Origin: UBA7359 sp964392105 | GTDB lineage: Bacteria; Pseudomonadota; Gammaproteobacteria; Eutrophobiales; Eutrophobiaceae | Assembly: GCA_964392105.1 (NCBI GenBank) | Contig: CAYMPA010000046.1 | Location: forward strand, 1-18,941 | DNA: 18,941 bases | Direction: 5' to 3' | Shown here: positions 13,743 to 18,941 of the stretch, piece by piece | Numbering within the stretch: the first letter of the stretch is position 1 | Layout of the letters: every line of letters starts with the position of its first letter | Program-made: the position numbers and the translations under genes | Notes under the pieces: model-generated | Seen by the model: the letters and a program-made list of their open reading frames with translations, nothing else | The model's database searches: none | What the model was told of the DNA's origin: nothing

Positions 13743-15434
13743 ATGGCAACGAATGAACAATACAGAATATGCCAAACAACAGGGTTGCGCGTTTATAAAT
13801 CAGCCGAAAATCTGATTAAAGCCAATGCTGTTGTAGCAGTCGTCTTTCTTGCTGTGGGAGGACTCTTTGGAATATTGGTGGCACTGACACGTTGGAAGGC
13901 CGTCCATTTACTTCCTGCCGACTGGTTTTATCTGGCCCTGACTGCACATGGCTTAGATGTGCTTGTGGTCTGGATTATTTTCTTTGAAATGGCCGTATTA
14001 TATTTCGCATCAGCTGTCCTTCTGGGGTCACGATTAGCCACACCGAGGTGGGCATGGGCCGCTTTTGGATTGATGCTCGTCGGTGCTGTTGTCACTAATG
14101 TGGCGGTGCTAATGGGTGGTTCCAGTGTGATGTTTACCTCCTATGTGCCGATGAAGGCAGACCCCTCTTTTTATGCGGGGATCATACTCTTTGCTGTCGG
14201 TGCCTTAATTGGCTGCTTTGTCTTTTTTGGGACCCTGGTCGTGGCAAAGAACGAACGTACTTATAAAGGTTCTGTACCATTAGTCACCTTTGGTGCCATC
14301 ACCGCGGCCATTATTGCCGTTTTTACCATTGCATCCGGCGCAATTATTCTGATACCAACATTGCTTTGGTCTCTCGGCTATGTCAACCATATTGATACCC
14401 TGATGTACCGGACAGTGTTTTGGGCGTTTGGACATTCATCACAACAGATTAATGTAGCTGCGCACATATCCATCTGGTATCTGATATCTGCAGTGGTGTT
14501 AGGCGCGAAACCTTTATCAGAAAAGGTCAGTAGATTCGCTTTCTTTTTGTATATCCTGTTTCTGCAACTCGCCAGTGCGCATCATTTACTGGTTGATCCG
14601 GGTATCAGTTCTGAGTGGAAGGTCTTTAATACCAGTTACGCTATCTATCTGGCGGTACTCGGTAGCATGATACACGGCTTGACAGTTCCAGGGCAGATCG
14701 AAGCGGCACAACGTAAAAAAGGCTATAATAATGGTCTTTTCGAATGGTTACGCAAAGCCCCATGGGGAAATCCGGCTTTCTCGGGGATGTTTCTCTCGAT
14801 CATCTTTTTCGGGTTTCTTGGTGGTATCTCGGGTGTCGTAATGGGTACTGAGCAGATCAACCTGATTATTCATAACACGTTATATGTTCCCGGTCATTTC
14901 CATGCGACCGTGGTAGCTGGAACCACACTTGCCTTTATGGCGGTGACCTATCTATTGGTACCGCTCATCTTTCAACGTGAATTGATCCTGCCCGGCTGGG
15001 CCAAGGTTCAACCTTATCTGTTTGGAGTGGGTGTGGCTGGTATTTCGCTGTTTATGATGGGTGCCGGGACCTTGGGTGTGCCACGACGGCATTGGGATAT
15101 CTCACAGGCCCAGGCGGTGCTTCCCTATGATTTTCCTGGTGCAGCCAATCTAATGATGGGCTTGAATGGATTAAGTGCACTTTTGGCAGGACTTGGAGGT
15201 GTGATCTTTATCGTTGTAGTTGTTGGTTCAATCTTGTTTGGTAAACGCATCGAAAGCAGCACTGAAGAAGTAAAGGCTGAAGCTCCAGAAGCCGCGGCAG
15301 TGGGTGAGTATGGTAGCGCAGAGCATCCAGCAGTTCCGGGAACCTTGGTCCTGGTCGGTGTCTTTTTTATTACCTTCGTGCTTTATTACTATGTGAACTG
15401 GAAATACCTCGCTGAGGTGTGGCCACTTCGCTAA
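13743..15434 (+). CDS. Heme-copper subunit I, probable CuA-type NO reductase (eNOR-like)
   Basis: This 563-residue polytopic protein has the six expected histidines: low-spin heme H69 (TAHGLD) and H387, high-spin heme H385 (GHFHAT), and CuB ligands H231 (GHSSQQ), H280 and H281 (ASAHHLL). Where oxygen reductases carry the cross-linked tyrosine (HPEVY), this protein has H231-S-S-Q-Q235. The helix VII position used by cbb3 enzymes (six residues before the CuB HH pair) is Leu274, so no substitute Tyr is seen there. Loss of this Tyr is a hallmark of nitric oxide reductases. With a CuA subunit, CtaB and SCO, it best fits the eNOR-type enzymes rather than cNOR or qNOR. A long hydrophilic loop (about 502-530) precedes the last helix. 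Physiology, NO reduction versus another role, is inference. Confidence 0.8.
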   Translation: MATNEQYRICQTTGLRVYKSAENLIKANAVVAVVFLAVGGLFGILVALTRWKAVHLLPADWFYLALTAHGLDVLVVWIIFFEMAVLYFASAVLLGSRLATPRWAWAAFGLMLVGAVVTNVAVLMGGSSVMFTSYVPMKADPSFYAGIILFAVGALIGCFVFFGTLVVAKNERTYKGSVPLVTFGAITAAIIAVFTIASGAIILIPTLLWSLGYVNHIDTLMYRTVFWAFGHSSQQINVAAHISIWYLISAVVLGAKPLSEKVSRFAFFLYILFLQLASAHHLLVDPGISSEWKVFNTSYAIYLAVLGSMIHGLTVPGQIEAAQRKKGYNNGLFEWLRKAPWGNPAFSGMFLSIIFFGFLGGISGVVMGTEQINLIIHNTLYVPGHFHATVVAGTTLAFMAVTYLLVPLIFQRELILPGWAKVQPYLFGVGVAGISLFMMGAGTLGVPRRHWDISQAQAVLPYDFPGAANLMMGLNGLSALLAGLGGVIFIVVVVGSILFGKRIESSTEEVKAEAPEAAAVGEYGSAEHPAVPGTLVLVGVFFITFVLYYYVNWKYLAEVWPLR

Positions 15435-15452
15435 GTATCAGGTATTGGTGTT

Positions 15453-16316
15453 ATGTCCGGCGTAATTAGTGAGATAGTGTCTGTCTGTAAGCTCAGGATT
15501 GGTTTTGCAATCATGTTGACAGGGCTTGCGGGCCTCGCTATTACGCCTGGAACAACACCGGAGATATGGAAGATAGTCCTGTTTTCGTTTGCTATCCTGC
15601 TTTCATCTGCGAGTGCTGGCGCATTCAATCAATTCGTAGAACGTGATCTTGATGCCAGGATGAAACGCACACGAAATCGGCCATTTGTCACAGGTCGATT
15701 TCAGGCTGATGGTTACTGGTTATCTGTTATCGGCCTGATGCTGCTCATCTCTGTGTTGTCAACGTCATTGGCGATCAATACGGTTACAGCGCTCTATGTC
15801 TTTCTCGGCGCTTTTACCTATGGTGTTGTATATACCGTCTGGTTAAAACGACGTACCTGGCTCAATATCGTCATAGGCGGTTTGTCAGGTAGTTTTGCAG
15901 TACTCGGTGGCGCTGCAGTTGTTGATCCTGCACTATCCATGGCGCCTGTATTGTTGGCTGTTGTTTTGTTTCTTTGGACACCACCCCATTTCTGGAGCCT
16001 GGCATTTGTTTTTGCAAATGATTATAAACAAGCAGGTGTACCCATGTTACCTGCTGTTTTTGATAAAGCAGTTGCAGCAAAAATAATTTTCGCCCATACA
16101 TTGGCATTGGTTCTGGTTTCAATACTACCGTTTGCATATGGATTAGGCTGGGTCTATCTTTCAGGCGCATTTGCTGGAGGCCTTTACTTTCTCAAGACAA
16201 GTTATGAACTGGTACGTTCCCCCTCAATAAAGACCGCACGAACAAATTTCCATGCTTCATTAATTCAACTAACTTTATTATTATGCGCATGTGTCCTGGA
16301 TGTGTTATTAGCTTAA
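15453..16316 (+). CDS. ctaB: Protoheme IX farnesyltransferase (heme O synthase)
   Basis: This 287-residue integral membrane prenyltransferase attaches a farnesyl group to heme b to give heme O. The first allylic-diphosphate motif is N59-QFV-E63-RDL-D67, followed by ARMKRTRNRP, all typical of CtaB/CyoE. The second region reads YTVWLKRRTWLNIVIGG, with DYKQAGVPMLPAV later. Its place directly after subunit I (18-bp gap) means the complex probably uses an O- or A-type heme, unlike cNOR, which uses heme b only. No CtaA-like heme A synthase is seen in the window. Confidence 0.93.
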   Translation: MSGVISEIVSVCKLRIGFAIMLTGLAGLAITPGTTPEIWKIVLFSFAILLSSASAGAFNQFVERDLDARMKRTRNRPFVTGRFQADGYWLSVIGLMLLISVLSTSLAINTVTALYVFLGAFTYGVVYTVWLKRRTWLNIVIGGLSGSFAVLGGAAVVDPALSMAPVLLAVVLFLWTPPHFWSLAFVFANDYKQAGVPMLPAVFDKAVAAKIIFAHTLALVLVSILPFAYGLGWVYLSGAFAGGLYFLKTSYELVRSPSIKTARTNFHASLIQLTLLLCACVLDVLLA

Positions 16317-16332
16317 TTATTGTGGGTATCAT

Positions 16333-17208
16333 GTGTCATTTCATTTAATTAATGCAGTATGTTCTAACAATAATAAAACAATCAATTTTTCATATTTAAC
16401 AATCATTGGTTTTGTTTTTTTATTTCTATTTTCTTCCGAAGTCCTGTCAGCAAGTCATGATACCCATACATCGGATAAATACGATAAACAGAAAGCATTT
16501 GAATATAGCCAGGCAGCACTGAACCGGACAATAGGCAGTTATAAATTTGTAGACCAGGATAAGAAACCAATCGATATTACCCAATATCGAGGTAAACCGC
16601 TGGTCATAAGTTTAATCTATACCAGTTGTCATCATATCTGTCCGACATTGACCAACTACCTGGCCGAGGTCGTAAAGATTGCCCGGGAGGCCCTGGGTGA
16701 AGACAGTTTTTCAGTTATAACAGTCGGATTTGATACGGCCGTAGACAGTCCGGAACGTATGCATCTGTTTGCCCGGGAACGAAATATTAATATTTCAGCC
16801 TGGGATTTTCTAAGTACCGATAAAGATACCATTGAAACCTTTAGTAATGATGTGGGCTTTATCTTTTTTGAATCACCCAAAGGATTTGACCATCTGTCAC
16901 AGATAACCTTGCTTGATGCTGACGGGAAAATTTATAGACAAATTTATGGTGCAAAATACGATCCACCAATACTGGTCGAACCGTTAAAGGAACTTGTGTT
17001 TGGTAATCACACTGAATCAAATATAGTGGACGGCTGGATAAATAATATACGCTTATTTTGCACTATTTATGATCCCAAGAGCGGTCGTTATGAATTTGAT
17101 TACTCAATCTTTATTGGAATAACCATTGGCATATTCATTCTTGGTTCTATTGCTACATTTATTGTGCGTGCCTGGCGCCAGAATAATAAAATCAATGGGT
17201 CAACATAA
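16333..17208 (+). CDS. SCO1/SenC-family copper chaperone
   Basis: This 291-residue membrane-tethered thioredoxin-fold protein delivers copper to the CuA or CuB centre. The copper ligands are present: C99-x3-C103 (SCHHIC) and a distal His, H187 (GFDHLSQ). It has an N-terminal signal anchor (about 21-39) and, unusually for the family, a second hydrophobic helix near the C-terminus (about 258-279) followed by basic residues, so the domain is held at both ends. The GTG start at 16333 has no strong ribosome site. It is 16 bp from ctaB and 3 bp from the cytochrome b fusion gene. Confidence 0.9.
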   Translation: MSFHLINAVCSNNNKTINFSYLTIIGFVFLFLFSSEVLSASHDTHTSDKYDKQKAFEYSQAALNRTIGSYKFVDQDKKPIDITQYRGKPLVISLIYTSCHHICPTLTNYLAEVVKIAREALGEDSFSVITVGFDTAVDSPERMHLFARERNINISAWDFLSTDKDTIETFSNDVGFIFFESPKGFDHLSQITLLDADGKIYRQIYGAKYDPPILVEPLKELVFGNHTESNIVDGWINNIRLFCTIYDPKSGRYEFDYSIFIGITIGIFILGSIATFIVRAWRQNNKINGST

Positions 17209-17211
17209 CGC

Positions 17212-18786
17212 GTGTTAACACTGAATAAAAAATTATTACGGACAGGATTCGAATATATTGAAGACTGGTTCGATGTTGTTTTTGGAGCTAAATGGAATCC
17301 CTTTTATCAACTTGGTGCACTTGGCTGGTTCTATTACTGGATCGTCATCATCAGCGGTATTTATCTGTATATCTTTTTCGACACGGGTGTTACCCAGGCT
17401 TATGATTCCCTGGAATACCTGACTCATGAACAATGGTATGCAGGGGGTATCATGCGCAGTTTGCACCGATATGCCTCTGATGCCCTGGTAGTGATGATGA
17501 TGGTGCATCTGTTACGTGAATTTGCTATGGACCGGTTTCGAAGTACGCGCTGGTTTGCCTGGTTTACCGGAGTCCCTATGCTCTGGTTTGTATTTGCCGC
17601 AGGTATTTCCGGTTACTGGATGGTCTGGGATCAACTTGCACAATATATTGCAATTACAACGGCCGAATTATTTGATTCACTTCCGTTTTTTGGTGAAGCC
17701 ATTGCGCGTAATTTTCTGTCTGATGCACAGTTGAGCGGACGATTTTTTACATTGATGGTCTTTCTCCATATCGCTGTACCACTGTTCCTGTTATTTATTA
17801 TGTGGATCCATATTCAAAGACATGCCTCGCCCAAGGTTAACCCGCCAATGGAGTTGGCTGCAGGTACATTTATCATGATGCTGGTAATGTCTATTGCCAA
17901 ACCGGCACTGAGCCAACCCCCCGCCGATTTAAATATTGTACCTGCCACAGTTAATCTGGACTGGTTTTATATGCCACTATATCCGGTACTGGACACCGTT
18001 CCGGGGGTGACCGCCTGGATCGTTCTTATTGGTGCAACGGTGCTGTTAATGATGATGCCGTGGATCCCACCCGGAAAACGTGCCCCGGTTGCAGTTGTCA
18101 ATCTTGATAACTGTAATGGTTGTACCCGTTGTGCAGTAGATTGTCCTTTTAGTGCGATTAGTATGGAACCACGTAGTGATGGCAAAGTATACCGACAAGA
18201 AGCCGTGGTTGATGCCAGTCATTGTCCCAGTTGCGGGATTTGTGTAGGGGCCTGTCCTACAGCAACACCCTTCAAAAGAAGAGTCGAACAACCAGCCGGC
18301 ATAGAGCTTCCGACAGATGTCATAAAAGAATTAAAGGAAAAGACAATCACGGCATCAGATAAGCTGACAGGGGATAGCAGGATTATTCTCTATGGTTGCC
18401 AAAACAGCCTCGATCCAGCAGAAGTAGAAGATACTGACATCGGCGTTGTGACGATGCCTTGTATTGGTATGTTACCTCTCTCATTTGTCGATTTCATAAT
18501 ATCAAAAAAAATTGCTGACGGTATCTTCCTGACGGGTTGCCGTGAAGGGGATTGTTACTTCCGCCTGGGTATCAAAAAGATTGAGGCACGGATCGCTGAA
18601 CGTAAACCTCATTTGCGCAAGGGTGCAATAACAGAACGGCTCGGTAAGTACTGGGCAGGACTTACCCGGCGTGAGGAATTTTTCAGGGAATTAACGGCAT
18701 TTCGTTTGCGCCTGAACAAGCTGGCATCAATACAAGCTGAAAACCAGGCTGAGACAAAAGAAAATAGTGGGAATGTGGATGCCTGA
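17212..18786 (+). CDS. Cytochrome b-2x[4Fe-4S]-MvhD fusion protein
   Basis: This 524-residue fusion has three parts. Residues about 1-285 are a cytochrome b (b6-like) membrane domain with the four heme ligands at the classical spacing, H85-x13-H99 and H186-x13-H200, plus extra helices. Residues about 293-352 are a two-cluster ferredoxin: C301-x2-C304-x2-C307-x3-C311 and C338-x2-C341-x2-C344-x3-C348. Residues about 388-470 resemble MvhD/FlpD, the electron-transfer subunit of methyl-viologen hydrogenases, with cysteines C396, C417, C443 and C448. The whole could exchange electrons between quinol and a soluble carrier. GTG was taken as start, 3 bp after the SCO stop. Which partner it serves in this operon is unknown. 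Confidence 0.85.
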   Translation: MLTLNKKLLRTGFEYIEDWFDVVFGAKWNPFYQLGALGWFYYWIVIISGIYLYIFFDTGVTQAYDSLEYLTHEQWYAGGIMRSLHRYASDALVVMMMVHLLREFAMDRFRSTRWFAWFTGVPMLWFVFAAGISGYWMVWDQLAQYIAITTAELFDSLPFFGEAIARNFLSDAQLSGRFFTLMVFLHIAVPLFLLFIMWIHIQRHASPKVNPPMELAAGTFIMMLVMSIAKPALSQPPADLNIVPATVNLDWFYMPLYPVLDTVPGVTAWIVLIGATVLLMMMPWIPPGKRAPVAVVNLDNCNGCTRCAVDCPFSAISMEPRSDGKVYRQEAVVDASHCPSCGICVGACPTATPFKRRVEQPAGIELPTDVIKELKEKTITASDKLTGDSRIILYGCQNSLDPAEVEDTDIGVVTMPCIGMLPLSFVDFIISKKIADGIFLTGCREGDCYFRLGIKKIEARIAERKPHLRKGAITERLGKYWAGLTRREEFFRELTAFRLRLNKLASIQAENQAETKENSGNVDA

Positions 18787-18941
18787 GCTACGAATTCTCA
18801 TTAGACAGATTGTTGCGTTTACTGTATTTGCGCTTGGTATCGGATATTTTTCCAATTCCCCAAATTATACGTATCATGATCCAGCAATGGCATTAATCAT
18901 GGTGAGTTTTAGCCATGCCAGTGAGCGTAAGGAAAAGTGTC
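18779..18941 (+). CDS. Partial hypothetical membrane-anchored protein
   Basis: The ATG at 18779 overlaps the stop of the cytochrome b fusion gene by 8 bp, so this is the next gene of the operon. The window shows the first 54 residues: a basic start (MPELRILIRQ), one hydrophobic helix (about 10-24) and SPNYTYHDPAMALIMVSFSHASERKEKC, then the sequence ends. I do not recognise a family. Coupled overlap suggests a product made in step with the complex. Confidence 0.65.
   Translation, partial: MPELRILIRQIVAFTVFALGIGYFSNSPNYTYHDPAMALIMVSFSHASERKEKC

Noticed and set aside
13743..15434. Calling subunit I an ordinary cytochrome c oxidase
   Set aside because: The cross-linked tyrosine of oxygen reductases is replaced by Gln and no substitute Tyr is seen at the cbb3 position.

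Overview
The window looks like accessory and respiratory DNA from a facultatively denitrifying or sulfur-type gammaproteobacterium. The ECF sigma/zinc anti-sigma pair, the membrane fusion protein, the EAL protein and the oxidase-type operon all read as gammaproteobacterial. This placement comes from protein style only and has modest confidence. Most of the window is AT-rich; the EAL gene at the left is visibly richer in GC.

Layout. Positions 1-3104 hold two decayed IS6-family transposase remnants in the same orientation, bracketing one c-di-GMP phosphodiesterase-type (degenerate GGDEF + EAL) gene. Positions 3092-7720 form a minus-strand block: a small NrtS-like nitrate/nitrite transporter whose stop codon lies inside an IS end, a DUF2652 cyclase-like protein, a PiT phosphate transporter, an AhpD/CMD-like protein, an arsenite methyltransferase (ArsM), a zinc anti-sigma factor and its ECF sigma factor. 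Positions 7907-11677 hold a broken DUF547 gene, a radical SAM/SPASM-like enzyme (minus) and, divergent from it, a TVP38/TMEM64-flavin disulfide reductase fusion. A cysteine-rich membrane-anchored protein follows it. Positions 12081-12655 are gene-poor and carry a patatin-like pseudogene fragment and a perfect hairpin.

Positions 13006 to the end are a tightly packed plus-strand operon: a 55-aa single-TM protein, a CuA subunit II, a heme-copper subunit I, CtaB, SCO/SenC, a cytochrome b-2x[4Fe-4S]-MvhD fusion and the start of another gene. Subunit I keeps all six metal-binding histidines but has Gln where oxygen reductases carry the cross-linked Tyr (HSSQQ instead of HPEVY). It is therefore more likely a CuA-type nitric oxide reductase of the eNOR kind than an oxygen reductase. 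An FNR/DNR-like box lies upstream.

Two candidate systems stand out. (1) A putative ECF regulon: the motif [C/T]GTAAC - exactly 16 bp - NRTCT precedes arsM, the radical SAM gene, the TVP38-reductase fusion, the DUF2652 gene and, more weakly, the EAL gene, always 30-47 bp before the start codon. It suggests that the local ECF sigma factor controls an arsenic-methylation-linked module containing a phosphate transporter, a peroxidase-like protein, a radical SAM enzyme and a membrane flavoprotein. (2) The putative NO reductase operon with its unusual cytochrome b-ferredoxin-MvhD partner.
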